Positions 23,341 to 34,382 of a stretch of 64,000 nucleotides of DNA are shown piece after piece. The translations under genes were made by a program, and so were the position numbers. The stretch comes from Pohlia nutans (Eukaryota > Streptophyta > Bryopsida > Bryales > Mniaceae), in contig CM040088.1 of assembly GCA_022496805.1 (NCBI GenBank), forward strand, positions 21,607,001 through 21,671,000. Direction: 5' to 3'. The notes below the pieces were generated by a model that was given only the letters and a program-made list of their open reading frames with translations, was not told where the DNA came from and did no database searches. Each line of letters starts with the position of its first letter. The stretch's first letter is position 1.

Positions 23341-24881
23341 GGAGCGTTGACGTAACACTTTTTGATCTCGGTGAAGGCCTAGTCGCATTCGGTAGTCCAG
23401 GTAAATGCTTCATTTTTCGAGTAAGTGTAGTGATCGGCGCCATGATTCTTGCGTAGTCGCGGATGAAACATCGGTTGAATTGCGCCAATCCGTTGAATAT
23501 TTGAATGTCTTTGATGTTGCGGGGACGAGGCATTGTGACCAGGGCCTCAATCTTCTTGGGGTCGGGAAACTTGCCTTCGGACGATACTACATAGCCAAGA
23601 ATGACTCCTGATCGAACTAAGAAACAACATTTTTCAAGGTTAAGGCTAATACCGAACTCGCAACATTTCGTGAAACACTTGTGGAGTTTGTCAAGGTGTG
23701 TCGCGGTAGTACTATAGACGCTAAAATCGTCGAGGAAGAGTTTCATGAAGTCACCGAGATATTCTTTGAATGCTTGGTTGACGGCGCGCTAGTATGTCGG
23801 AGGGGCGTTCTTCAAGCCGAATGGCATCACGACCCAGACAAAGGCACCCCAGTCGGTAATAAACGCCGTCTTATGCCGGTCTTCCGGTGCAATCTTGATC
23901 TGGTGATAACCGGAGAATCCATCGAGGAAGGAGTACATTTCGTGTCCTGCTACTGAGTCGAGTACCTCATCGGTAAAAGGTAACGGGTACGGATCCTTCT
24001 TGGTTGCTTTGTTGAGATGCCTGAAGTCCACGCAAATTTGGAGTTTGCCGTTTTTCTTCGGTACTACCACGATTGGTGACAACCAGGTAGTGTGGTCGAC
24101 TAGTTCGATAAATCCGGCCTGTAAAAGTTTGTCAAGAAGACCTTATTCGTTAAATTGAGACAAAGTGTAGTCTCAATTTTATCGTCGACTCGAGGATAAA
24201 CCATTATAACTGTTCAGGTTTGCGACTATTCGGTAATTTGAGACTTTGATATATTAATATATATAAAAACCTTTGATTGCCCAAAGGTTACAGTCTCATC
24301 TTATCGTCGACTCGACGATAATTGACTATAATTGTTTTAGGGTTGAAGTCTCAAAATGACCATTTTGTCTCAATTTAACGAATAAGGCCTTCAAGGTCAT
24401 TTTTGACAGTTGCTGCGTAGTTGGGATTCATTCGGTAACGTACCTGATGGGTCGGAGGGATGCTGGTGTCGAGTTCGATCTTGTGTTGTGCTATATGCTC
24501 TGGAATTCCACGCAAGTCATGGTACAACCACGCAAAGACATCTTTGAAGGTGTGAAATAACTCTTCTGCCTCGGGAAGGAGGGAATCTGGTACGTTAGTG
24601 CCAATGCGGATGATGTTGGGTTCGGTAGCAGTACCGAGGTTGAGGTCGCGGAGCTGTTCTTCTTTTGTTTGAGACCATTTTGCTACGGAAAGGGTTTTTA
24701 CCTTTTCCCAGATTGGTACTTCATCGACCGGTATACTACCTTCCGTATGAGTTATGGCCGGTAAGGTGAGATCGGTAGTGCTTACCTGGCAGATGTCGTC
24801 AATAGCCAATGTTCCAATTGGATGGAGGAACTCCTCTGCTTTGAGCAGGATGACTTCTTCTTCATCGGTGAAGCCCTCCAC
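23273..24881 (-). pseudogene. Reverse transcriptase region of pol, split by a MITE
   Basis: Segments: 24881-24392 (linker and RT start, up to the KNDLEG block), then a MITE at 24145-24383, then 24136-23273. RT motifs visible are SPIVVVPKKNGK, CVDFRHLNKAT, FLDGFSGYHQI, MPFGLKNAP and the catalytic FLDDF box, in which Asp-Asp is intact. A TAG replaces the expected Gln just after the NAPPTY block (near 23790), and a one-base frameshift plus another TAG lie near 23380-23400. All breaks are inactivating. Confidence 0.92.
24145..24383. mobile_element. 239-bp MITE inserted in RT
   Basis: Terminal inverted repeats are ATTCGTTAAATTGAGACAAA and its reverse complement. Flanks AAGACCTT (24137-24144) and AAGGCCTT (24384-24391) are an 8-bp target duplication with one mismatch, and removing one copy with the MITE leaves a continuous RT frame. 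The inside holds an odd palindrome (TATCGTCGACTCGACGATA) and an AT-rich centre. An 8-bp duplication fits hAT, although the termini are not classic hAT ends. Confidence 0.88.
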
Positions 24882-24925
24882 GTAATTGTAGCATACTAAC
24901 GCGTCAGGAGTCGTAGCTTCGAAGC

Positions 24926-25594
24926 CTAATTCACGGTTGATCCAAATGTGCGGATGGTACCATTGCCCATGATTTGTATATGGTTGTTAGCCCAGTCGTG
25001 GACTACCCTAGCATCCCAGAGCCACGGTCTACCGAGTAATAGCGTATATGTTGAATTGACATCTTTACAAGAAATGACGGTGAGGATAATGATGTAGGGA
25101 ATACCGTGAATGAAGATCTTTATATCTCGGAGCAGTCCGAGCGGTTGAACCAGGGAACTGTCGGCCATCCTTAATTTAAAAGGTGCCGGTGTTGGGTTCG
25201 GTAGTCCGAGTCGGCATCGTTCGGTTTCGGTGATGACATTTACGCCGGATCCTCCATCCAGCAAAACGTCATGCAACTGGTGGTTGCCAATTTTCGCGGA
25301 AATAATGGGCACGTGTCGGTCAATAGCTACTACCGAATGGACCGCTACTGTGGTCGTTTCTGGTACCGGAATGAATGAAGTAGCTTTCTGTCCAAGGCAG
25401 CGATGGATGTGTTCGGTAATACTGGGAGCAATAGCCATAAGGTTTTTGAGACTAACCTGGATTGTCTGTGATTCGATCTGTTGAAGGATGTTGTCGCAGA
25501 TGTCCATGTCGGTACTGGGAAGGGTCGGAGAGATGCGTGGTGTGGCCGGCTCCAACGGAGAGAGGTCTTGCAGATCTCGTACAGTTTGTATCAT
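24926..25594 (-). pseudogene. Retropepsin (protease) region
   Basis: The aspartic protease motif LLDGGSGVNVI (DGGS in place of the commoner DTGA/DSGA) is followed by LGLPNPTPAPF and LLLGRPWLWD, the usual gypsy protease flap and C-terminal blocks. It is in the same frame as gag, separated by one TAG at about 25691. The downstream frame breaks at about 24930, before the RT linker. It would mature Gag-Pol. Confidence 0.82.
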
Positions 25595-25690
25595 TTCTTC
25601 CCGTAGTTTCTCTTCCGCTTGCCAATCGAAAGTGTCGGTGGTGTGGGGTACTTCGGTAGTACTTGTGGTTCCGTTCGGTACGGTTGGAGC

Positions 25691-27425
25691 CTAACGGTGG
25701 GTTTGACTCCGGGTGCAAGGTCCGACGTGGGAAACGTCAACTGTATGTACGTTGGTGATGACTACCGAGGATCCAGAGTTTTGGGGGAGTTTCTTTTGTA
25801 TGGCATTTTTAACATCATCATCTAGTAAAAGTGGGCATCGATGTCCCGGGTGCTCTAGCGAGCCGCATACATTGCATGGATACCGTTGTACCGGAGTGCC
25901 AATACGAGAATTACGGCGGTTGTCGGTACTTACCGGTGTCGACGTTGGTTGGGTTTGGATTTGATGTACCGAGGCCGTCTCAGCTTTCTTCCCATAGTCG
26001 CTTGCCGGATTCCGGTAGCATGTCGCCCATTCGTGCCCCATTCGTCCGCATCCGGTACATTTGAGGTTACGCCGTGGATTATCTCCGGTACTCGTGGATG
26101 AAAGAATTGGTTGTCGAGGTTTGGGTAAACCTTCTTCCGCAGTGCGTGCCGAATCCACGGCTTCGGAAAATGTTTGGCGTTGAAGCCCTACCGTGGCTAC
26201 CTGCAAGTATTCTAATAAGCCGGCTCGGAAATTGCTCAGCATGAACATATCATCCGGCGGCATGGTTAGATTTTCTGCCAGTTGCTGAAGGCGTTCCGCG
26301 TAGTCATCAACAGACTCATTCGGTAGTTGGTTGATGGTGCGAAATTGGATGTAAGTTTGGTCGTCCGTTTTTATGGTGCGGTAACGCCTTTTGAATGCGG
26401 ATAAGACCTCCTGCAATGTATTAGTAGGATGTATCTTTCTATGATAGGCAAACCAATTCCACTCTTTTTCCGTAAGTGTATTACCGAACAATTTGAGTTG
26501 TACCATGGTTTCAGTTTTGCCATTTAGTCTTATAGCAGATTCAAATTTACGGCAATGCGTTTTGGGACAGTTACCGGTTTTGTATTCGGGGTAAGGTACT
26601 GCTTTTCAAGCGGTAGGAGCAGTACGGCGGCTGGGTGGCTGATGGGGAGCGCTCGCTTCGCCGAGAGGTCGGTAGGTTGGAGTCGGTACTACCGGAGCCA
26701 CAATGCGTCGAGGTTGTGGGTAGTTGTATGGACAAGAAATGGATGGGTGATCGGTATGTCCGCAGAATGTGCAAAATCGAATAGGGGGTCTAGGGCGTAC
26801 CTGATGGTGTTGGTGTGGAGGATGAAATCCAAAAAATTGTTGCTGCACTGGGTATTGATGTCCTGGGGTCGGTTGCGGTCGAACCGTATAATGTATGGAC
26901 GGCGCATGTCCGTGATCTTGTCGGAACTGGCGTAAGCATAAATGTGGAAGGTGTAACCGAGACGTGGCTAACTCGAAGTCTAGTTGAGATGGTGGTTCGA
27001 GGGCAGCAAGAAGTTCTTGATCAGTTGCGTCCTCGTGGTAGTTGTTGGAGTCGTTCCTGAATCGCCGAGGATTGAAGGAATGTCTGGAAACGAAACCGTT
27101 CGCGTTCTTCGTCCGTCAAGAGTACATCTTCCCCGGTAGCTGGCGGATTGTTCAGTATCGAGTCGGAAGAAGGGCGCTGCCAGGTGGAAGAGTGTGGATG
27201 TCGTGCGGTTTGATGCTCCCGGGGGGTCGGTAATTCGTCTGCTGTGAGGAGAGGTTGCAAACGTCTCAGTTGGTGAGTAGCCGTTGACGGGGCTCGGTTG
27301 TGACGCTGCATCGGTGAAGGCAGAAGTTCTTGTATGTTGCGGTGAATGCGTGCATTGGAAGTTGTGAAGGCATCAAGGTCGAACTCGGGAGGTGGTCCTG
27401 CAGAGCGAGTGTGGCGCCGGGCCAT
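25691..27425 (-). pseudogene. Gag polyprotein region
   Basis: It starts MARRHTRSAG at 27425; a frame change occurs near 27000 and a TGA near 26606. The capsid-like part (from about 26580) shows WNWFAYHRKIHP, LSAFKRRYRT and the NESVDDYAERLQQLAE block of gypsy Gag proteins. Two CCHC knuckles follow: CTGCGRMGHEWATC and CNVCGSLEHPGHRC. A third CCHC-like motif, CTFCGHTDHPSISC, lies before the capsid part at about 26760-26800, an unusual place. Gag forms the particle and packages RNA. Confidence 0.85.
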
Positions 27426-27597
27426 AGGGTAGATCTGGTGTGCCTGAAGGGGGTTTGGTTTAACGAAACCGACTATATAAGTGGTTCGGTATGAGGATGG
27501 TTTGTGAATGGCGCGGTATCACACGACGACTAAAAAAAACATAGAGTACCGTAATCGGCTAATCCGTGATCCAAGGAAAAAATTTCTAGAATTCGAA

Positions 27598-27615
27598 CAC
27601 TAGATGGTCGCCAAA
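27598..27615 (-). other. Putative primer-binding site
   Basis: Immediately inside the 5' LTR, the minus strand reads TTTGGCGACCATCTAGTG. TGG at the start pairs with a tRNA CCA end, and a TTCGAA motif a few bases further in is like a T-loop. I could not name the tRNA. Confidence 0.5.
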
Positions 27616-28028
27616 TGGTAGCTCTCCCTTGTGAAGAACTACTCGGTAATCACTACCGGAGGATATATTAGCTACCGATTGAAAGAAGTGAAGCGGAATC
27701 CAGTATAACAACACTAGGGTTAACTCAGTAATCACAAGTTAGGGAAACTGTGAACTAATCAGGTAGCAGAAACATGAACAAAAGCTGATCGGCAGGCACA
27801 AAAACAGAGGAAGGAATTTTGACAAGAAAAACAAGTATCTTGGAGAATGTGTCGTGCCAATGAGTTTGGCTCTATTGCTTTTATACCATAGTACAACCAG
27901 ATCTGACGGTTAGGTCAGATCGGTAAAAAAGTATTTCCTAGATCTACCTGCTGGGGTAACTTGGAAAATTACCGGGGTAAAAACTCAGACCGGTAGACCT
28001 ACCGGTAGCTCCTAATTTACGGTTAACA
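27616..28028 (-). repeat. 5' LTR
   Basis: Direct partner of 18200-18611 with TG...CA ends. On the minus strand it precedes the leader and gag. It would carry the promoter; no motif is assigned with confidence. Confidence 0.93.
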
Positions 28029-28394
28029 AAGTACTTTTGTTCCAATGGCCTTTCATTTGGTGGGCACTGGATCACTAACATTACAAATATACGCTTTATT
28101 CATGCCGCCCTCGAACGAAGATTAGATTTTCTATCTATTTATTTTCGTGCCTAAATACAATAGTTGACAAAACAATTGATGCATAAGGTGGTGATACTCT
28201 TGAAACCACCCACAATCCAATCCCGCACCCTATCATTATTTCAAATTCCACCTTGGGATTGACCAAATCCCACCTCACTTCAAATGAACACCAAATGCAA
28301 TAATTGATAGGTGGAATTCATGCAAATAGAAGGTACTTCAATGAATGACAATGAGATCATAAAGTGTTGATGAACCCTTTGTGGACAAGATTAT
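28029..28394. other. Short gene-free spacer
   Basis: AT-rich DNA between the retrotransposon and the foldback element. No gene, tRNA or known repeat was recognised. Confidence 0.5.
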
Positions 28395-29563
28395 TTGTAC
28401 AGTCAGGTCCAATTTGCTTACGAGTTCCCCTCTACAAGAAAAAAAATTCAAAAACTTTGAACAATGCGTGTGTACTAAAAAATGATCCGATTTGGAAACC
28501 GTAAAGTGCATTGCAATCACATTGGAGTGTACTACAATATCATTACAAACTTACACATGTATTAGTGAAAATCATACAAAAAGTTAGAAATATAATACAC
28601 ACTATCTACCATTGAGTGCTCTCACCCTTTGCTTCAATTACAATGTTCATTCTAGCAAGCATATTTGAAATGAATGCTTGAAATTGTTCTTGAGATACTT
28701 GAGCTCATACTTGTTGAATGATTTGTATCATTTCCTCCTTTTCCTTCATAATCTTTTCAAATGATTCCATGGGCTTGTCTCCAATCATCAGGGCACCTAC
28801 TACGGTGTATTGGAGCACCATCCTCCATCAATGTGAATTAAATAGGTCTATCATGCATAAAACAGAAGCCGCTCAATGTAGTTTCATGAATAAGTTCCAC
28901 AAAATCAACTACTGATTGTTTAGTTGGAGGAATGATGACAAGTGGGCTTTTGTCAAAACCCATGAAAGCCCCTGAAGAAGCCCCTATACCATTACAAAAG
29001 AAGAAAGTACAAAGAAGACAGATGAAATGATAAAATTTATCCAACAAATAAAGGCTCAAATATCTCAATAACAATTTCAAGCGCTCATTTCAAATATGCT
29101 TACTAGAATGAACATTATAATTGAAGCAAAGGGTGAGAGTACTCAATGGTAGATAGTGTGTATAATATTTCTAATTTGTTGTATGATTTTCACTAATACA
29201 TGTGTAAACTTGTAATGATATTGTAGTACACTCCAATGTGATTGCAACGCACTTTACGGTTGGAAAATGCTAGTATGTGAGCAGTGAGCAGTGACCAGAA
29301 ATTTAGGGAAAAATTTCAGGGTGTAGGATTTTAAAGTACCTCCTATTACCGCGGTTTTAGGGTGTAATTAATGAATATTTCTGAAATATTGTTTAGGAAA
29401 AGGACCTATAGCCGTGGATTTAGGGGTGTATGTTTAGAGTTGTTAATGGAATTTTCTAGCTTCAAACATTGAAAACTCGTTACAGAATCTAAAGATAATG
29501 CATTCAAAGTCGTTATAGAATCAAGAAATGATGGGGAAATAAATAAATACTCAAACCGTACAA

Positions 29564-31181
29564 TCAAGGTGAATCTGCGTCAGATTCAACAGCAGTCACA
29601 TCGACATATGAGAGCACACGTGGATCATAGTGTCGACGCGGTGTGGAAAAACATGAAGAACTACTAGGACTAGCATTGGCAAATGATGTTGCCAGTGCTT
29701 TGGCATACACTGGCAGTCCTTGAGGGGAACTATCAGGGCTAACCAAACTTTGCAAGGACTGTCTAAGGTTTAAACGGCGCCGTTGTAGTGGTTTAGCGCT
29801 TGTCAAACTACAAATCAAAGAACGGTTGAAATATTAGAAAATGTATACAGATGTAGATGTACTAACCAGTATTTGCAATTTGCATTAAATAACCAATCAA
29901 ACTTACTCACATGTAGCTTCAAGGGGCTCGTCACAAACAGTCTCATCATTAGAATCAGAAAGCTGGATGAAAGCGGTGTCAGGTGGCGCTGTACGGGTCT
30001 GAGAAGCAACGAGGGGCTTCAAGACCTCAGCAAATAGCTTTGAATCACTTTCAAGAGCTAGAATGTGACGGTTGCAAGCCCTAGCTGTACGGATAGACGC
30101 ACCTGCACAACAGAGCAGAAAAGGTTTATTAGAAACAAAGGGTAAAAATCACATGATATTGAATGTGCAATTCATTCAATAAAAATAAAATTACCTGTGG
30201 ATGCAGTGAGGTCTGCCACGATACCATTAGCTGGAGTTAGTCCATACACAAACAACTTCATCAGAACCTGAGATTTCTCTTTGGGACCACGCCATGGTTT
30301 GCCTGTGTCCTTCCTCAATAGCTGTGACTCCAATGCCACAGCGTTGAAAAGAACGTCATCACACGCTAAGTCAACCTGGGGAATAGAGGGGTCTTTAGCG
30401 ATAAGTAGAGGAGGTGGTTGCCTTGCCGCCGTAGAGGGAACATCACGGGCGAGAAGAACCGCCTTGAACTTCAAAGTCTATAAAAAAACAATGAATATTA
30501 ATACATAGAAGGTCATATTAAAAAACATGTGCAAAAAAAAAAAAAAAAATTGAAGAAAATTAAAAAATGTAGAGGAGCTCGCATTTTTGGAGGGATGGAG
30601 CGGGTTTGCTAGATGGAGGTAGTTGATGATAGTCCACTCATCAACTACTTTCATCTTATAGTTTTTAAAGTAGGACATTACTTCTTTTTTTACAATGGGA
30701 CTGTCGGGGTAAAAAAGGAGAAATGCACCATCGTCATGGAGATATGCATATGCAAACCCCATGGTCACTTTCAGAAAACCCTCAAGGCTCTCATTCCAAT
30801 TAGGAACCTGAGATGGAGGGTCAGAAACACCGGGGACCCTCAACCCATCTGGATACTCTGCAATGACTAGATCAACCCCCGGTTTCTCTATAGCCTTACT
30901 ATAAAAAAAAAGCTGTCTAGAGGCACCAACCTGTGTGACAATGAAGAAACATAGTGAACGCAGCCAAACTCAGCCAAACTCATAACGTCATTCTTTAGAT
31001 ATGGCCGCACGATAGGGAGAGATACCATCCTGCACAAAGGAATGTTAAGTTTGGATTTATTTCGAGGCTGGAATCTCAGTTTCTCTAAACGAGAGGAGGA
31101 ATTTCCAGTCTCCCTCTTCAAAATGTCGTGAATTTGACATTCCACTTCGCTTCTTGAAATCGGCAATTCTGAAGACTCCAT
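29564..31181 (-). CDS. Methyltransferase-like passenger gene of the MULE, five exons
   Basis: Exons 31181-31026, 30930-30583, 30477-30195, 30102-29907 and 29807-29564 join in frame without a stop into about 408 residues. Introns end GT-AG except one GC-AG. An upstream exon is possible, since CTCAG lies just before 31195. The product contains VDLVIAEYPDG, then GFAYAYLHDDGAFLLF, and near the C-terminus VADLTASTGASIR and HILALESD. In beta-class N4/N6 amino-methyltransferases a catalytic DPPY precedes a C-terminal SAM-binding DPFxGSG...IGIE block; the same order occurs here, with DPPY degenerate (EYPD). This suggests a DNA-methyltransferase-like protein, possibly inactive. A Ser/Pro-rich tail follows. 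Substrate unknown; identification is by motif order only. Confidence 0.55.
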
Positions 31182-31810
31182 AATCTTGCCAAGCTCTGAG
31201 CAAATGAAACAAACCAACAGACCTCCACATTAGTTAAACCCCTTTTTAAAAATAAAATCAAACACTTAACCTTCAAAGAATCAAAGCATGGCACCAAGAG
31301 TGAATCTCACATAATTTTAAACAATAAACACTGAAGTACATAACCCATTCAAACTTATTCAATTAGCATATTTAAGCATTAACATGCACATATATTATGG
31401 CAATGAAAGTGAGAGTATAAGACTGGATTCTGAAAATTTAGATTCAAATGGGGCCAAATCTTATATCACCAGGTTCAGTGAAGAACGTTGCATGTGTACC
31501 TATAAAGCCTTTGTGTGCAGCTAATTGGACGACAGTGCGTGTAAGACTAATACTTGTCACTCCTGCATGCACAAAATGGAGAGTTAATTGACAATTCACA
31601 ACTGTCTATTAACACATCAGTCAATCGAGCCAAATTTCACCCGCAAGTGTCTATTTCATCTGCAACTGTCTATCAACACATGAGCCAGATTTCACCCACA
31701 AGTATGAGCTCAGTACTAGCAAAAAAAAAAGCACCAGACCAATGCCGGTACTGGCAGTGCGGAATCAAGGGTTCAGGGATTACACGGAGGGGCGGTTCTA
31801 GGCCAATGCC

Positions 31811-31953
31811 GGTAACGGCAGTGCTCACGGTGGTACCGGCAGTGCTCACGGTGGTAACGGCAATGCTCACGGTGGTAACGGCAGTGCTCACGGTTGCAAC
31901 GGCAGTGCTCACGGTTGTAACGGCAGTGCTCACGGTGGTACCGGCAGTGCTCA
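31811..31953. repeat. 21-bp minisatellite
   Basis: About seven units of CGGTGGTACCGGCAGTGCTCA with small changes (TACC/TAAC, GTGG/GTTG). It is followed by two about 40-bp repeats containing GGCAGCATTCATGGCAGACA up to about 32045. The unit contains GGTACCGGCAGTG, part of the palindromic motif that recurs later in the element. Confidence 0.9.
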
Positions 31954-32339
31954 ATATCGTGCGGCAGCATTCATGGCAGACATCATTCAAGATTCCGGCA
32001 GCATTCATGGCAGACAGCATTCAAGATTCCGGCAGCATTCAAGATTCAAATTTCCTTTACTACACTCACTCGGAATCAATCCATCGAACGCTGGCTTGCA
32101 TCGCTTGCTTCCGGTTTCCGCTGGCTTCCATCGAACGCACTAACTCGCACTAACTCCTAGCACGCACTGACTCGCACTGACCGACGCCAAACACGCAACG
32201 ACTCGCCACCAACTGAGAGAGAGGGAAGTCAGTGAGAGAGAGAGGGAACCCCATGAAAACGAGTGCCGGTACCGGCAGTACCTTTCAAGGTCATCGATCT
32301 AGATCCGAAACGCCAGCAAACTCCATGGATTTACGGACA

Positions 32340-32930
32340 GTCCACAGGGACCCAACGCCTGCTCCGGAGATTTTGAGACAGCTCAGAGTTGACCAGCTCA
32401 GAGTCAGATAGAGACAAAATGACGTGAGCCAGCTCCGGAGATTCAGAGTCGACAGCTCAGAGTCCGGAGACAGCTCAGAGTCGACAGCTCAGAGTCCGGA
32501 GATTCAGATAGAGACAAAATGTCGTGAGCCAGCTCCGGAGATTCAATCAGAGACAACTCCAGAGATTCAGAGCTTCAGGAACCCGGTTTAGCGATTTAGG
32601 GTTCCAATCTGAACACGAGGACAAACGAGCACGAGCACGAGGCAACCATGCTTCCAATCTGAGCACCCGAGCTTCCAATATGAGATCCACGCAACCCTGA
32701 GATGCACGCAGCCTGGCCGCGCATGAGATCCACGCAGCCTGGCACGAGGACAATGGAAATTTATGCTTCCAATCTGAGCCGTGTCCTTGTGCCCTCGTGA
32801 ATCGCATGAGCTGCCCCCCAGGAGTACTGCTGGTACCGGCACTTCTCTCAAAGACCTCATTCTTGATCTCACAACACCTTGAAAAACCACTGCCGGTACC
32901 GGCACTGGTTCTGCTCATGAGAAATTACTT
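32340..32930. repeat. Degenerate tandem repeats within the MULE
   Basis: Bases 32350-32570 repeat blocks such as GACAGCTCAGAGTCCGGAGA and AGATAGAGACAAAATG about every 100 bp. Bases 32600-32790 repeat CTTCCAATCTGAGC. The palindrome TGCCGGTACCGGCA appears at about 32264 and 32891. No gene is credible here. Confidence 0.6.
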
Positions 32931-33140
32931 CATTAGATTCATGAGATTCTTACGGCTTAACTGAAATTTTTTACCTTACATGATGAATCCTTTGCAGTGA
33001 ACGACGACACAGTGCTCAGATTGTAACTCAAGGCTTTTACTATAATTTTTAAATTTAAATTCCTTTGCTTGAGAAATTCAAATAAACTGAATACAAGGTA
33101 AGGTGGAGGTCCAGCCAAGGTACGTTAAAAAACTTCACTA

Positions 33141-33557
33141 AAATGTAATGAAATTTGAATAACATGCCCAATGAAGTGGTATGGTTTCGATTATTTGAAT
33201 CTACCGATTTTGGAAAATCATGTTTGAGGTCTCACTTTTTGAACTAAGAATAAAACTTGACATGAACCGATTGTGTTATTTTAAAAAAAATCATCTGTCC
33301 GGATCTCATCTAGATTGGACAATTTTCATCCACCAAAATTACTCTTGGTTCTTGAGCAAGTTGAAAATTCTTTGAACGGTTTGGATCTTCAAAATAGGTT
33401 AGTATGACTTTTAGAAAAATAACACAATTGGTTTATGTCAAGTTTCATTCTTAGTTCAAAAAGTGAGACCTCAAACATGATTTACCAAAATAGGTAAAAT
33501 CAAATAATGGAAACCATACCATCTCGTAGGCATGTTATTCCAATTTCATTACATTTT
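33141..33557. repeat. 417-bp inverted repeat inside the MULE
   Basis: Left arm 33141-33287 and right arm about 33414-33557 are inverted copies, for example CTCACTTTTTGAACTAAGAA against TTCTTAGTTCAAAAAGTGAG. The loop is about 125 bp. It may be a small foldback that inserted into the MULE. From about 33650 to 33757 follows a heavily decayed right-to-left copy of a TTAA family 1 end (ending GGGTTAA). Confidence 0.75.
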
Positions 33558-33798
33558 TGAGAATTTCAAGAGAAAACCTTTTAAAATTAAATTAAAAATA
33601 TTAATAAAAATATGATGCATCCAACCATCCAGACGTGATCTTCACATTGACATTTACAAGCTTAATTTGTACATCTACTCCATTTTAGGGTTTTATCAAA
33701 CATTTTATAGCGCATCTTTGAAAACAATGTTGAATTGGGACGTTAAAGGGTTAAGGAATAATGCTGGCCAGGCTAATTCTAAAGGCCAAATGGAGGGA

Positions 33799-34372
33799 CC
33801 CAAAAACGCAGTGCCGGTACCGGCAGTGCAAAATGACTAGCAACACTTAGAACACAAGGGAACCCAAAAACGCAGTGCCGGTACCGGCAGTGCAAAATGA
33901 CTAGCAACACTTAGAACACAAGGGAACCCAAAAACGCAGTGCCGGTACCGGCAGTGCAAAATGACTAGCAACACTTAGAACACAAGGGAACCCAAAAACG
34001 CAGTGCCGGTACCGGCAGTGCAAAATGACAAGCAAAACTTAGAACACAAGGGAACCCAAAAACGCAGTGCCGGTACCGACAGTGCAAAATGACTAGCAAC
34101 ACTTAGAACACAAGCGAACCCAAAAACGCAGTGCCGGTACCGGCAGTGCAAAATGACAAGCAAAACTTAGAACACAAGGGAACCCAAAAACGCAGTGCCG
34201 GTACCGGCAGTGCAAAATCACTAGCAACACTTAGAACACAAGGGATCCCAAAAAGGCAGTGCCTATACCGGCAGTGCAAAATCACTAGCAACACTTAGAA
34301 CACAAGGGAACCCAAAAACGCAATGCCGGTACCGGCAGTCCAAAAAGGCAAGCAAAACTTGAATACAAGGAG
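33799..34372. repeat. 64-bp tandem array, nine units
   Basis: Unit starts at 33799, 33863, 33927, 33991, 34055, 34119, 34183, 34247 and 34311. Each unit runs CCCAAAAACGCAGTGCCGG, then TACCGGCAGTGCAAAATGAC, then a TAGCAACACTTAGAACACAAG tail shortened here. Seven of the nine hold the perfect palindrome TGCCGGTACCGGCA; variants are at about 34068 and 34260. Apparent minus-strand frames are by-products of the periodicity. Confidence 0.93.
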
Positions 34373-34382
34373 ACCCAAATAT

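Larger units (their letters stand above)
18200..28028 (-). mobile_element. Ty3/gypsy LTR retrotransposon, complete but decayed
   Basis: LTRs of 412 and 413 bp differ at about six positions, so insertion is fairly recent. The order read on the minus strand is 5' LTR, gag, protease, RT, RNase H, integrase, extra ORF, polypurine tract, 3' LTR. RT before integrase defines Ty3/gypsy. Target flanks are GAGTA (18195-18199) and AAGTA (28029-28033), a 5-bp duplication with one mismatch. Gag and pol carry several in-frame stops and at least two frameshifts, and a 239-bp MITE splits RT, so the copy cannot move by itself. No chromodomain was evident. Confidence 0.95.

Noticed and set aside
33975..34294. 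Repeated FALPVPALRFWVPLCS-type protein on the minus strand
   Set aside because: It is a by-product of the 64-bp tandem array whose period is not a multiple of three; frames are interrupted unit by unit.
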